Shown piece by piece: positions 50,544 through 59,054 of a stretch of DNA of 64,000 nucleotides (the stretch's first letter is position 1; each line of letters begins with the position of its first letter). Origin of the DNA: Pseudomonas siliginis (GTDB lineage Bacteria; Pseudomonadota; Gammaproteobacteria; Pseudomonadales; Pseudomonadaceae); the NCBI RefSeq assembly GCF_019145195.1, contig NZ_JAHSTW010000006.1, forward strand, positions 186,001-250,000. Direction: 5' to 3'. Both the position numbers and the translations under genes were made by a program. Under the pieces are notes generated by a model that worked only from the letters and a program-made list of their open reading frames with translations, did no database searches and had not been told where the DNA came from.

Positions 50544-51040
50544 AGGCGCACGCCGAACTGATGGAGTTTCGGCGCGTAGTTGAAGTCTTCGTCACCGTGC
50601 CGGGAATGATGATGGCCGCTGCCGTAGGCGCCGTGTTCCGGCTGAAACGGCGCTTCAATTGCTTCGACTTGTGCGCCGAGCTGTTCGAGCATGGCCTTGA
50701 GTACGTAATCGTCGAGCAGGCGCAGCCAGCCATCGCCGACTTGCAGGGCGACATGGCGGTTGCCGAGGTGATAGGCCGCGCGCGTCAGTTCGAACGCATT
50801 GGCGCACGTGACGTGGAGCAGTTGTTCGGGGCGGGCGCAGACGCGCACGACACGGCCGTCTTCGGCCTGCAGACATTCGCCGTCATACAGCGGTGGCTGG
50901 CCGCGCTCCAAAAACAACCCGACGTCTTCGCCTTCGGCACTGAAACAGCGCAAACGGCTTTTGCTGCGCGCTTCGAAGGTCAGGTGCAGCTCGGCGGCCC
51001 AGACGGGTTGAGGGTCGATTCTGCGATGAATCACCAGCAT
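50540..51040 (-). CDS. ureE: Urease accessory nickel chaperone UreE
   Basis: UreE delivers nickel to the urease active site. The 166-residue protein has an N-terminal peptide-binding domain ([20 protein letters not shown]) and a metal-binding domain with [11 protein letters not shown]. The His-containing C-terminal part ([19 protein letters not shown]) includes the His-rich tail used for nickel storage. It is the first gene of ureE-F-G-J. Structural genes ureABC and ureD are not in the window. Confidence 0.95.
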   Translation of the reverse strand: MLVIHRRIDPQPVWAAELHLTFEARSKSRLRCFSAEGEDVGLFLERGQPPLYDGECLQAEDGRVVRVCARPEQLLHVTCANAFELTRAAYHLGNRHVALQVGDGWLRLLDDYVLKAMLEQLGAQVEAIEAPFQPEHGAYGSGHHHSRHGDEDFNYAPKLHQFGVRL

Positions 51041-51072
51041 CGGAAAGCTTCCAGCAATGAACGTTGAATGGG

Positions 51073-51174
51073 CTAGAGCAAGCGCCGCGCCAATCGGGCG
51101 ATCTGTAGGAAATAGCTGTCGGCGCGTGCCTGATCTTTCAACAGGCGCGGCGATTCTGGAAGGTTTTGGTGCAT
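51073..51174 (-). CDS. Possible 33-residue small protein upstream of ureE
   Basis: A 33-codon frame begins [20 protein letters not shown] and ends with an Arg/Leu-rich amphipathic stretch ([12 protein letters not shown]). It stops 33 bases before the ureE start. No Shine-Dalgarno site precedes the ATG or the in-frame GTG at 51192. It could be a leader peptide or the remnant of a longer gene. The evidence is weak: composition and position only. Confidence 0.3.
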   Translation of the reverse strand: MHQNLPESPRLLKDQARADSYFLQIARLARRLL

Positions 51175-51195
51175 GAAGGATTTGTCATGCACCAA
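51166..51195. promoter_or_regulatory. Perfect 11-bp dyad upstream of ureE
   Basis: TTGGTGCATGA and TCATGCACCAA are perfect inverted repeats around 8 bases. The dyad lies about 126 bases upstream of ureE, between desT and ureE. It could be an operator or a terminator-like hairpin without a T tract. Confidence 0.5.
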
Positions 51196-51220
51196 AGCGA
51201 GGCTGTGGCGGATGTTCAAT

Positions 51221-51307
51221 GTGGGAGCGAGCCTGCTCGCGAATGCGCCGTGTCAGACAGATGTATTCAGCTGACCCAGCGCTTTCGCGAGCAGGCTCGC
51301 TCCCACA
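51221..51307. repeat. Inverted REP pair (REPIN-like)
   Basis: Two GAGCGAGCCTGCTCGC-type units face each other about 41 bases apart, just downstream of desT. Confidence 0.9.
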
Positions 51308-51339
51308 GGGGCTTTGCGCTGTGTCAGATGGAGAAGGGA

Positions 51340-51972
51340 TTACTCAGTACTGCCCAGCCCTTGCCAGTGCTTGAGACCGATGAAGATGAAGCGCAGTTGC
51401 TGGGTGATCTTCGCCTGTGGGGTCAGATGCTCCGGCAAGGCTTCGGCGGGCGGGTCGATGATGTCGGGGAGGGTGGCGAACACCGATTTGACGATCAGGT
51501 CGGCGATCACGCTCAGACCGGCGATGTCCAGATGTTGCAGCTTGGGCATCAGCGCCAGGTCCGCCGCGAGGTCGGCGCTGATGTTCTCCCGCAGGCGTCC
51601 GATTGCCTGACGCACCGGCAGCGAGCCGCCATATTGTTCGCGGGCGAGAAACAGGAATTGCGAGCGGTTGGCGTTGACCACATCAAGGAAGATGCGCACC
51701 GAGGCGTCGATGATGCCGCCCATGACGAATTCATTGTGCCGCACCAGGCGGATGGTTTCGCGGAAGGTCTGGCCGACTTCGCTGACCAGCACCAGCCCCA
51801 ACTCGTCCATATCGGCGAAGTGCCGGTAGAAACCGGTGGGCACGATGCCGGCGGTCTTGCTCACTTCGCGCAGGCTCAGGCTGCCGAATCCTCGGCCGCT
51901 TTCCATCAGGTGGCGGGCAGCGTCCATCAGGGCGTTGCGGGTCTGTTGTTTCTGTTCGGCGCGGGGCAGCAT
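51340..51972 (-). CDS. desT: TetR-family regulator DesT
   Basis: DesT is a TetR-type regulator that senses the acyl-CoA saturation ratio and controls the DesCB desaturase system in P. aeruginosa. With the ATG at 51972 the protein has 210 residues, starting MLPRAEQKQQTRNALMDAAR. The helix-turn-helix follows (LSLREVSKTAGIVPTGFYRH), then a ligand-binding domain with VNANRSQFLFLAREQYGGS. I assign it from recalled similarity to P. aeruginosa DesT and from its position next to ureE, as in that species. The desCB genes that flank it there are absent here. Twelve extra codons are open upstream but lack family-like sequence. Confidence 0.85.
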   Translation of the reverse strand: MLPRAEQKQQTRNALMDAARHLMESGRGFGSLSLREVSKTAGIVPTGFYRHFADMDELGLVLVSEVGQTFRETIRLVRHNEFVMGGIIDASVRIFLDVVNANRSQFLFLAREQYGGSLPVRQAIGRLRENISADLAADLALMPKLQHLDIAGLSVIADLIVKSVFATLPDIIDPPAEALPEHLTPQAKITQQLRFIFIGLKHWQGLGSTE

Positions 51973-52126
51973 CGCAGGGTGTGTTCTTCGGCAGGACAAG
52001 CGCCGCACTCTAGCAAATCGGCTTTGTCGGCGTCGAACGGGGAGTCATGCAGCGAGGGATTCACAGAAGCTGAAAAGTCAAAAGCCCAATCCGCTGATTG
52101 GGCTTTTTCGCTGGGCCGTCATAGGC

Positions 52127-52510
52127 TCAGCTCACGGCGCTGTTGCGTTCGATCACACGATCACCACCACCTTCGGCGAGGGCTTGACCTTGGGGAGTCT
52201 TGTCGTAGCCGTCTTCCACCAGACCTTTTTCTTCAAGACGATTGCGGCCGTTTTCAGCCAGGGTCTGGCCCTGTGGGGTTTTGTCATAGCCATCTTCAGC
52301 CAGAGTCTGACCTTGAGGGGTTTTGTCATAGCCGTCTTCAGCCAGAGTCTGGCCTTGTGGGGTTTTGTCGTAGCCGTCTTCAGCGAGCGTCTGGCTGAAC
52401 ACCGAGTGGCTGTCTTTGACTTGCGGAGTGGCCTGATCGGCAGCGGGCAGGGCGAAAGCAGTGCTGGCTAGCATCGACAGGGTAAGGCTGAGCAGTAATT
52501 GGCGTTTCAT
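52127..52510 (-). CDS. Secreted protein with 14-residue tandem repeats
   Basis: This 127-residue precursor has a Sec signal peptide (MKRQLLLSLTLSMLASTAFA, cleavage after residue 20). Three perfect 14-residue repeats, QTLAEDGYDKTPQG, occupy residues 40-81. A diverged copy (QTLAENGRNRLEEKG, 82-96), a shortened copy (LVEDGYDKTPQG, 97-108) and a final partial copy ending in GGGDRVIERNSAVS follow. The mature protein is acidic and probably periplasmic or extracellular. I do not recognise the family; the repeats contain no Cys, and the D-G-Y-D-K-T pattern could bind cations, which is speculation. It is a single gene with its own upstream region. Confidence 0.8.
   Translation of the reverse strand: MKRQLLLSLTLSMLASTAFALPAADQATPQVKDSHSVFSQTLAEDGYDKTPQGQTLAEDGYDKTPQGQTLAEDGYDKTPQGQTLAENGRNRLEEKGLVEDGYDKTPQGQALAEGGGDRVIERNSAVS
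52268..52393 (-). repeat. 42-bp tandem repeats, three copies
   Basis: Three head-to-tail 42-bp units encode QTLAEDGYDKTPQG. They differ by a few silent changes (for example GACTTTG-like versus GCCTTG-like codons). Such arrays can change copy number by slippage or recombination. Confidence 0.85.
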
Positions 52511-52893
52511 GATAGTGGCTCCTTGGGAGGGCGATAAAGTGGGTACGAGGGCAATGCTACTCTCGATAAGTCGATATAAAAGTTCATAAACGCAATGGTA
52601 ATAATCAACAGAATTGATTGTTCAGCGCGAAGGCTCTAGATCGGGCCTTTGCGGGCGACGGTTTTGCACCGTCGTGGGTATTTTCGACTCACTCGTGCCT
52701 CGCAAAAGTGCGGGTCGCGGTAACACTGCTCGACCGATCGGTCAGTTTTGCCGGGCTTTTTATGGCTTAAACTGCCTTTCGATTAAACCTGCGGGCCTTT
52801 CGCCAGTCACAGACTGCATAGGGGCCGCTTAGGTCTGCCGTTTCAGCTGTGCGTCGGGTAATCGGCGTGCGGTCGTGATCAGGAGCTTTGTGC
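52511..52893. other. Intergenic region between the repeat-protein gene and the AsmA gene
   Basis: No gene is visible in these 383 bases. It must contain the divergent promoters. It has a CGACGG/CCGTCG hairpin (52656-52674) and a 12-bp palindrome GACCGATCGGTC (52732-52743) that could be a repressor operator. No convincing -35/-10 pair was found. Confidence 0.5.
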
Positions 52894-54969
52894 ATGACGC
52901 GCACTGGAAAAATCTTCAGCTGGACCTTCGCCATCCTCGCGCTGCTGCTGGCAGCCTTGATTCTGATCATCGTGTTCTTCGACTGGAACCGGATCAAACC
53001 CACGATCAACGCCAAAGTTTCGGAAGAATTGCACCGGGCGTTTGCCATCAATGGCAACCTCGCGGTGATCTGGCAGCGCGAGCCGGAAGAAGGCGGCTGG
53101 CGCTCTTGGGTGCCGTGGCCGCACGTGGTCGCCGAGGATCTGAGCCTGGGCAACCCGGACTGGTCGAAGCAGCCGCAGATGGTCACCCTCAAACGCGTCG
53201 AGCTGCGCATTTCGCCGCTGGCCCTGCTGGCCCAGCGCGTGGTGATTCCGCGCATCGACCTGACCGAGCCGAATGCCGAGCTGCAACGTCTGGCCGATGG
53301 CCGCGCCAACTGGACGTTCAAATTCGATCCCAAGGACCCGAACGCCGAGCCGTCGAGCTGGGTGGTCGATATCGGCTCGATCGGTTTCGACAAGGGCCAC
53401 GTGACCCTCGACGACCAGACCCTGAAGACCAACCTCGATGTGTTGATCGACCCGCTCGGCAAGCCGATTCCCTTCAGCGAGATTGTCGGCGACAAAGCGG
53501 CGAAAACCGCTCAGGACAAGGGCGGCGCACCGCAGGACTATGCCTTTGCACTCAAGGTCAAAGGCCAGTACCACGCGCAGAACCTCACCGGGCAGGGCAA
53601 GATCGGCGGGCTGCTGGCCTTGCAGGACGCGAGCAAGCCGTTCCCGTTGCAGGCCCAGGCGAAGATCGGCGACACCCGTATCGAACTGGCCGGCACCCTG
53701 ACTGACCCGCTGAATCTCGGCGCCCTGGACCTGCGCTTGAAGCTCGCTGGCGACAGCCTCGGCAATCTTTACCCGCTGACCGGCGTGACCCTGCCGGACA
53801 CCCCACCGTATTCCACCGACGGCCACCTGATCGCCAAGCTGCATGACGAGGCCGGGGCGAAATTCACTTATGAAAAATTCAACGGCAAGATCGGCGACAG
53901 CGACATCCACGGCGACCTGACCTACGTGGCCAGTCAGCCACGGCCGAAACTCACGGGTGCGTTGCTCTCCAATCAACTGCTGTTCGCCGACCTTGCACCG
54001 TTGATCGGGGCTGATTCCAACACCGAGCAAAAGGCCCGTGGCGGCGCGAGCAAGCAGCCGGCCGATAAAGTCCTGCCGGTCGAAGAATTCAAGACTGATC
54101 GCTGGCGCGCCATGGACGCCGATGTCGAGTTCACCGGCAAGCGCATCGTCCATAGCGAGAAGCTGCCGTTCAACGACCTCTATACCCATCTGAAACTCAA
54201 CGACGGCGAACTCAGCCTGGAACCGCTGCGCTTTGGCGTCGCCGGCGGCACCCTGGATGCGCTGATCCGCCTGAATGGCCGCACCGAGCCGCTGGAAGGC
54301 CGGGCGCGTTTGACCGCACGCAAATTCAAACTCAAAGAGCTGTTCCCGACCTTCGAACCGATGAAAACCAGTTTCGGTGAGCTCAATGGCGATGCCGACA
54401 TCAGTGGCCGAGGCAACTCCGTGGCCAAGCTCCTCGGTGGCGCCAACGGCAATCTGAAGATGCTGATCAACGACGGTGCGATCAGCCGCGAGCTGATGGA
54501 ACTGGCCGGGCTCAACGTCGGCAACTACGTGGTCGGCAAGATCTTTGGCGACAAGGAAGTGAAGATCAATTGCGCGGCGGCGGACTTCGACATCAAGACC
54601 GGCCTGGCCACGACACGGCTGTTTGTCTTCGATACCGAGAACGCAATCATCTACATCGATGGCACGGCGAACATGGCCACCGAGCAACTCGATCTGACCG
54701 TGACCCCGGAATCCAAAGGCTGGCGTCTGATCTCCCTGCGCTCGCCGCTATATGTGCGCGGCAAGTTCATCAAACCGGATGCCGGCGTCAAAGCCGTACC
54801 GTTGATGCTGCGCGGGGCGGGAATGGTTGCGCTGGGCGTGATAGCCGCACCGGCGGCGGGATTGCTGGCGCTGGTGGCGCCCAGCGGTGGCGAGCCGAAT
54901 CAGTGCGCGCCGTTGTTGGAGCAGATGAAGCAGGGCAAGGCACCGGTGACCGTTAAACCCAGCAAGTAA
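52894..54969 (+). CDS. AsmA family protein
   Basis: This 691-residue protein has one N-terminal membrane segment (about 8-29) and a large periplasmic region built of beta-strand-rich AsmA/DUF748-like repeats (HVVAEDLSLGNPDW, LTDPLNLGALDLRLKLAGD, GELNGDADISGRGNSV). AsmA-like proteins are thought to bridge inner and outer membranes for lipid transport or to affect outer-membrane assembly. The ATG at 52894 has AGGAG 8 bases upstream; a TTG two codons earlier is unlikely. The C-terminus is hydrophobic (GVIAAPAAGLLALVAPSGG). It is monocistronic. Confidence 0.9.
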   Translation: MTRTGKIFSWTFAILALLLAALILIIVFFDWNRIKPTINAKVSEELHRAFAINGNLAVIWQREPEEGGWRSWVPWPHVVAEDLSLGNPDWSKQPQMVTLKRVELRISPLALLAQRVVIPRIDLTEPNAELQRLADGRANWTFKFDPKDPNAEPSSWVVDIGSIGFDKGHVTLDDQTLKTNLDVLIDPLGKPIPFSEIVGDKAAKTAQDKGGAPQDYAFALKVKGQYHAQNLTGQGKIGGLLALQDASKPFPLQAQAKIGDTRIELAGTLTDPLNLGALDLRLKLAGDSLGNLYPLTGVTLPDTPPYSTDGHLIAKLHDEAGAKFTYEKFNGKIGDSDIHGDLTYVASQPRPKLTGALLSNQLLFADLAPLIGADSNTEQKARGGASKQPADKVLPVEEFKTDRWRAMDADVEFTGKRIVHSEKLPFNDLYTHLKLNDGELSLEPLRFGVAGGTLDALIRLNGRTEPLEGRARLTARKFKLKELFPTFEPMKTSFGELNGDADISGRGNSVAKLLGGANGNLKMLINDGAISRELMELAGLNVGNYVVGKIFGDKEVKINCAAADFDIKTGLATTRLFVFDTENAIIYIDGTANMATEQLDLTVTPESKGWRLISLRSPLYVRGKFIKPDAGVKAVPLMLRGAGMVALGVIAAPAAGLLALVAPSGGEPNQCAPLLEQMKQGKAPVTVKPSK

Positions 54970-54990
54970 TGCGGCGTCTCTGAGGGCGCC

Positions 54991-55071
54991 TTCGCGAGCT
55001 GGCTCGCTCCCACATCCGAACGCATTCCTTCAATTGAAATGCGATCCGGTGGGAGCGAGCCTGCTCGCGAA
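54991..55071. repeat. Inverted REP pair (REPIN-like)
   Basis: Two REP units face each other between the convergent AsmA and bacterioferritin-like genes; the left core has one substitution (GAGCTGGC). Confidence 0.88.
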
Positions 55072-55087
55072 TGCGGCCTGACTGTGA

Positions 55088-55618
55088 TTACAGGTCGTTG
55101 AGGATATCCGCCATGTCGTCGGCGTGTTCTTCTTCCTGGGCGAGGATGTCTTCGAAGATGCGGCGAGTGGTCGGGTCTTTGTCACCGATGTACTGGATGA
55201 TTTCGCGGTAGCTGTCGATGGCGATGCGCTCGGCCACCAGATCTTCGTAAACCATTTCCTTGAGCGTATTGCCGGCCACGTATTGCGCGTGGGACATCTT
55301 GCTCAGCAGGTCGGGGTTGAATTCGGGCTCACCGCCCAGTTGCACGATGCGTTCGGCGAGGCGATCGGCGTGCTCGGCTTCCTGGTTGGCGTGCTCGAGA
55401 AATTCGTCGGCGGCGACGTTGGCTTTCAAGCCGTTGGCCATGAAGTAGTGGCGCTTGTAGCGCAAGGTGCACACCAGCTCGGTGGCCAGCGACTCATTGA
55501 GCAAACGCAGTATTTCCTCACGGTTGGCGTTGTAGCCCTCGGTGACCGCGCCGTTTTCCACGTGTTGCCGCGCGCGTTCGCGCAGGGTTTGAACATCAGA
55601 CAAATGCACGTCACTCAT
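55088..55618 (-). CDS. Bacterioferritin-like protein
   Basis: This 176-residue four-helix ferritin-like protein has probable diiron ligands in NESLATELVCTLRYKRHYF, EHANQEAEHADRLAERI, EDLVAERIAIDSYREII and AQEEEHADDMADIL. The pattern is intermediate between bacterioferritin and the Dps-like DPSL group. The haem-ligand Met of BfrB-type proteins has no clear counterpart. It probably oxidises and stores iron, or protects DNA from peroxide. The same neighbourhood as desT/ureE in P. aeruginosa contains a comparable gene (recalled). It is convergent with the AsmA gene. Confidence 0.85.
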   Translation of the reverse strand: MSDVHLSDVQTLRERARQHVENGAVTEGYNANREEILRLLNESLATELVCTLRYKRHYFMANGLKANVAADEFLEHANQEAEHADRLAERIVQLGGEPEFNPDLLSKMSHAQYVAGNTLKEMVYEDLVAERIAIDSYREIIQYIGDKDPTTRRIFEDILAQEEEHADDMADILNDL

Positions 55619-55898
55619 TTCATTCTCCTGGAGGCTAATCCGATAGGCGCCACGTTCTGAAGACGCGGTCGCTACCCAGGTTGTGAGTCTTGAGCGAAGC
55701 GAAAAGTTTTATGCGATTTACGCCGGACGCGCTGCAGGAACTGCTGAAGACTGCGATGTCGGGAGAGTCAGACCGGTTCGGTGGAGCGGGTGCTGGCGGA
55801 CTGGAATAGGCTTATCGTTGAGTTGTCATCGCCGAGGTGGATGCTTGGCGGGCGTCTTGCAGGTCTGGCATCCACTCACGCGCACAAGGAAGTAACCC

Positions 55899-56777
55899 AT
55901 GTCGACACGTTATCCATTGCTGCTGGTGCCGGGCATGCTCGGCTTTATCCGGCTGGTGCTTTACCCGTATTGGTTCGGCATCATCAAGGCCTTGCGCCGT
56001 GGTGGTGCGACGGTGGTCGCGGTGCAGGTTTCGCCACTCAATTCCACGGAAGTGCGCGGCGAGCAATTGCTGGTGCGGATCGACGAAATTCTCCGCGAGA
56101 CGGGGGCGCAGAAGGTCAACCTGTTCGGTCACAGCCAAGGCGCTTTGACCGCGCGGTATGCGGCGGCGAAGCGCCCGGATCTGGTCGCCTCGGTAACATC
56201 GGTGGCCGGGCCGAATCACGGCTCCGAACTGGCCGATTATCTGGAAAAGCACTATCCCGCCAACAGCGCCAAGGGGCGCTCGCTCGAAGCGTTGCTGCGC
56301 TTGATCGGCTGGGTCATGGCATTGCTCGACACGGGTTATCACGGGCCGAAACTGCCGGTGGATATCCACGCTTCCCACCAATCGCTGACGACGGCGGGCG
56401 TCGCATTATTCAATCAGCGTTATCCACAAGGGCTGCCGGAAGTCTGGGGCGGCCAAGGGCCGGAAGAGGTCAACGGTGTGCGCTATTACTCCTGGTCAGG
56501 GACGCTGCAACCGGGCAAGACTGATCGTGGCGGCAACCTTTTCGACGGCACCAATCGCAGTTGTCGCCTGTTCGCCAAGACCTTCGTCCGTGAGCCGGGG
56601 CAGTGCGATGGCATGGTCGGCCGTTACAGCTCGCATCTGGGCACGGTGATCGGTGATGACTATCCGCTGGATCATTTCGACATCGTCAATCAGTCGCTGG
56701 GACTGGTGGGCAAGGGCGCGGATCCGGTAAGGCTGTTTGTCGAGCATGCGGCGCGGCTGGAGGCTGCAGGGTTATAG
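55899..56777 (+). CDS. Triacylglycerol lipase, family I.1-like, without signal peptide
   Basis: This 292-residue alpha/beta hydrolase resembles Pseudomonas family I.1 lipases: YPLLLVPGMLGF near the N-terminus (the usual oxyanion loop is HG; here VPG), and the nucleophile Ser79 in FGHSQGALTARY. Asp237 in QCDGMVGRYSSHLG and His259 in DHFDIVNQ complete the triad. There is no signal peptide, so Lif/type II export is unlikely. The Cys normally in the GxCSSHLG element is Tyr here; two other Cys (222 and 236) remain. The ATG at 55899 follows GGAAG. No foldase gene lies nearby. Confidence 0.88.
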   Translation: MSTRYPLLLVPGMLGFIRLVLYPYWFGIIKALRRGGATVVAVQVSPLNSTEVRGEQLLVRIDEILRETGAQKVNLFGHSQGALTARYAAAKRPDLVASVTSVAGPNHGSELADYLEKHYPANSAKGRSLEALLRLIGWVMALLDTGYHGPKLPVDIHASHQSLTTAGVALFNQRYPQGLPEVWGGQGPEEVNGVRYYSWSGTLQPGKTDRGGNLFDGTNRSCRLFAKTFVREPGQCDGMVGRYSSHLGTVIGDDYPLDHFDIVNQSLGLVGKGADPVRLFVEHAARLEAAGL

Positions 56778-56800
56778 CCAAACAGACCGCGTCATCGTTC

Positions 56801-56864
56801 TTCGCGAGCAGGCTCGCTCCCACAGGTGTCTGCATTTCAATGTGGGAGCGAGCCTGCTCGCGAA
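56801..56864. repeat. Inverted REP pair (REPIN-like)
   Basis: Two GAGCGAGCCTGCTCGC-type units face each other between the convergent lipase and DMT genes, ending 10 bases from the DMT stop. Confidence 0.9.
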
Positions 56865-56873
56865 GGGGTCTTA

Positions 56874-57761
56874 TCAGGCAACGCTGACCCGGCGGCCCAA
56901 AACGGTGGTCCAGCGCTCCGACAAAACCACCCCACCCAAGGTCAGCAAACCGCCCACCAGGTGATACATCGCCAACTGTTCCTTCAGCACCAGCGCTGCG
57001 ATCAACGCGGTAATCAGCGGCAGCAGATTGAAGAACAACGTCGTCCGGCTCGGTCCCAGCCGCTGCACCGCTTGCATCCACGCCAGCGGCGCGACCATCG
57101 AAGCCAGCAGGCATGCATAGAGCACCAGCGGCACGTTCTGCGGATTCAAACCGGTCTTCGGCGAAACAGCGAACAACGGAAACAACACCACAATCGCCAC
57201 CAGCACCTGCAAGTACAGCAGCACCAGCGGCGGCAGGCGCAGTTGCCACTTTTTCAGCAGCGTGCTGTAAACCGCATAAGCCAGCGTCGCGACCAGCATC
57301 ATCGCATCGCCCAGATTGACCCCGTGTTGCAGCAGCGCACCGAGGCTGCCGGATGACACCACCACCAGCACGCCAGCGAACGACAGCACCGCACCGACCA
57401 GCGCACCAGCCGTCAGGCGCTGGCCGAGGCTGATGATCGCCATGGCCAGCGACATCAATGGCATCAACGACAGGATGATGCCCATGTTGGTCGCGGTGGT
57501 CAGTGTTGCAGCGAAATAGGCGAGGCTCTGATACACCGCCATGCCGAGTACGCCGAGGATGAAAATCCGCCCCAGGTTCGGCCGAATCTGCGGCCAGTGC
57601 GCGATCACTTTCGTAAGCATGAATGGCGTGAACAGCACGCCGGCGAGCAGCCAGCGATAGAAACCGATCTCGGCGGGGAAGATCGCGCCGACCGCCAGTT
57701 TGTTGATCACGGTGTTGCCGGCCCAGATGAAAATCGCCAGCAGGGGAAACGCGTATTGCAT
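56874..57761 (-). CDS. EamA/DMT-superfamily transporter
   Basis: This 295-residue inner-membrane protein has ten hydrophobic segments in two EamA repeats (for example FPAEIGFYRWLLAGVLF in the first half; LASMVAPLAWMQAVQRLGPSRTTLFFNLLPL and following in the second). Members export amino acids or other metabolites; the substrate is unknown. It is divergent from an AraC regulator, with the start codons 96 bases apart, so that regulator probably controls it. Confidence 0.88.
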   Translation of the reverse strand: MQYAFPLLAIFIWAGNTVINKLAVGAIFPAEIGFYRWLLAGVLFTPFMLTKVIAHWPQIRPNLGRIFILGVLGMAVYQSLAYFAATLTTATNMGIILSLMPLMSLAMAIISLGQRLTAGALVGAVLSFAGVLVVVSSGSLGALLQHGVNLGDAMMLVATLAYAVYSTLLKKWQLRLPPLVLLYLQVLVAIVVLFPLFAVSPKTGLNPQNVPLVLYACLLASMVAPLAWMQAVQRLGPSRTTLFFNLLPLITALIAALVLKEQLAMYHLVGGLLTLGGVVLSERWTTVLGRRVSVA

Positions 57762-57857
57762 GGGACAAAACCAGAACGTTGATGAAGGGCGATTATCGCC
57801 TGTCTGGATGCAGGCCTATACTGCGAACCGGACAACCTGCCTCTGCATCCGGACAGC

Positions 57858-58652
57858 ATGAACAGCAAACACATCGATCTGCTCGATTTCAGCGAACTGC
57901 CGTCAGCGGTGTATTTCCGCTACGCCGATTTCAATGCCCACGAATATGCCGCGCCGCATCGCCATCCGTGGGGCACGCTCGAGTATGCCGCCCATGGCGT
58001 GTTGCACATGGATGTCGACGGCAGCCGCTTCATGTCGCCGCCGCAGTACGCGGTGTGGGTGCCGCCCGAGGTCGAGCACAGTTTCTACAGCCATCAGCCG
58101 GTCAACTATCGCGCGGTGTGTCTTGATCCAAGTGTTTGCACACGGTTGCCGGCGCGGGCCTGCACCTTGGCGATCAGTGACATTCTCAAGGCGATTCTCA
58201 AGGACTTCGCCGCCCGCGATGTGAAGATTCCGGAGCATGAGGCCGATCAGCGTCTGGCCCAGGTATTGGTCGATCAACTGCAACAGGCACCGGTGCAGGA
58301 ATGTTATCTGCCGTACGCAAGCAGCCCGGGCTTGCTGACGATTCTCGACGCCTTGCAGGCCGCGCCGGGCGACAACCAACCGTTGGCGCATTGGGCCGCG
58401 CAAGTGCATGTCAGCGAGCGCACTCTGGCGCGGCAGTTCGTTCGTGAGCTGGGCATGAGCTTTGGCGAGTGGCGTCAGCGCTTGCGTTATCTGGCGGCGA
58501 TCGAGGCGCTGGAAACCTCGCGTTCGGTGCAGGAAATCGCTTTCGACCTCGGCTACAGCAGCGGCTCGGCCTTCATCGCCATGTTCGCCCGCCAGGCCGG
58601 GTGCACGCCGGAGCAGTATCGGCGCAGCCACCTCGAGGGCAGGAAGGTGTAA
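57858..58652 (+). CDS. AraC-family transcriptional regulator
   Basis: This 264-residue regulator has an N-terminal cupin domain (HRHPWGTLEYAAHGVLHMD, PPEVEHSFY) and a C-terminal pair of helix-turn-helices (about 160-255: VHVSERTLARQFVRELGMSF, and EIAFDLGYSSGSAFIAMFAR with the AraC signature). It probably controls the divergent DMT exporter in response to a small metabolite bound in the cupin. The effector is unknown. Confidence 0.9.
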   Translation: MNSKHIDLLDFSELPSAVYFRYADFNAHEYAAPHRHPWGTLEYAAHGVLHMDVDGSRFMSPPQYAVWVPPEVEHSFYSHQPVNYRAVCLDPSVCTRLPARACTLAISDILKAILKDFAARDVKIPEHEADQRLAQVLVDQLQQAPVQECYLPYASSPGLLTILDALQAAPGDNQPLAHWAAQVHVSERTLARQFVRELGMSFGEWRQRLRYLAAIEALETSRSVQEIAFDLGYSSGSAFIAMFARQAGCTPEQYRRSHLEGRKV

Positions 58653-58715
58653 CAAGCTTTGACTACACTGCGACAGAGGCCGCATCCATCGGTGCGGCAA
58701 CAAGGAGAAAACTCC

Positions 58716-59021
58716 ATGAAGATGTTGCGTGTGCCGTTGTTGATGATCGGGCTGCTTGTGTGTTCCCAGGGTTTCGCCGCCACGGCGCAACAGAACAAGA
58801 TGACCACCTGCAATGCCGATGCGACCGCCAAAAGCCTGAAGGGCGACGAGCGCAAGGCGTTCATGAGCACCTGCCTGAAAGCGGCACCAGCGGCCAACGA
58901 TGGCAAGGAGCTGACCCCGCAGCAGCAGAAGATGACCACCTGCAATGCCGATGCGAAAACCAAGGCGCTGACCGGCGATGCGCGCAAGGCGTTCATGAGT
59001 GAGTGTCTGAAGAAAAAGTGA
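58716..59021 (+). CDS. PsiF-repeat family periplasmic protein
   Basis: This 101-residue precursor has a signal peptide (cleavage near residue 20, GFAA). Two PsiF repeats follow, each containing KMTTCNADA and RKAFMS[TE]CLK with two Cys, which likely form a disulfide per repeat. E. coli PsiF is phosphate-starvation-induced, but the molecular role is unknown. The ATG at 58716 has AAGGAG upstream. The earlier open frame is not coding. It follows the AraC gene by 63 bases and may have its own promoter. Confidence 0.9.
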   Translation: MKMLRVPLLMIGLLVCSQGFAATAQQNKMTTCNADATAKSLKGDERKAFMSTCLKAAPAANDGKELTPQQQKMTTCNADAKTKALTGDARKAFMSECLKKK

Positions 59022-59054
59022 AACGGTAAATAATGTGGTGAGCTTGCCGGCCTC

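Noticed and set aside
51090..51140. Sigma-54 promoter for ureE (AGGCACG on the minus strand)
   Set aside because: The -24-like GG is present, but the GC of the -12 element is two bases too far away.
51166..51195. NtrC binding site upstream of ureE
   Set aside because: The half-sites (TTGGTGCA and TGCACCAA) are in the opposite order to the NtrC palindrome TGCACCA-N-TGGTGCA, so the match is only superficial.
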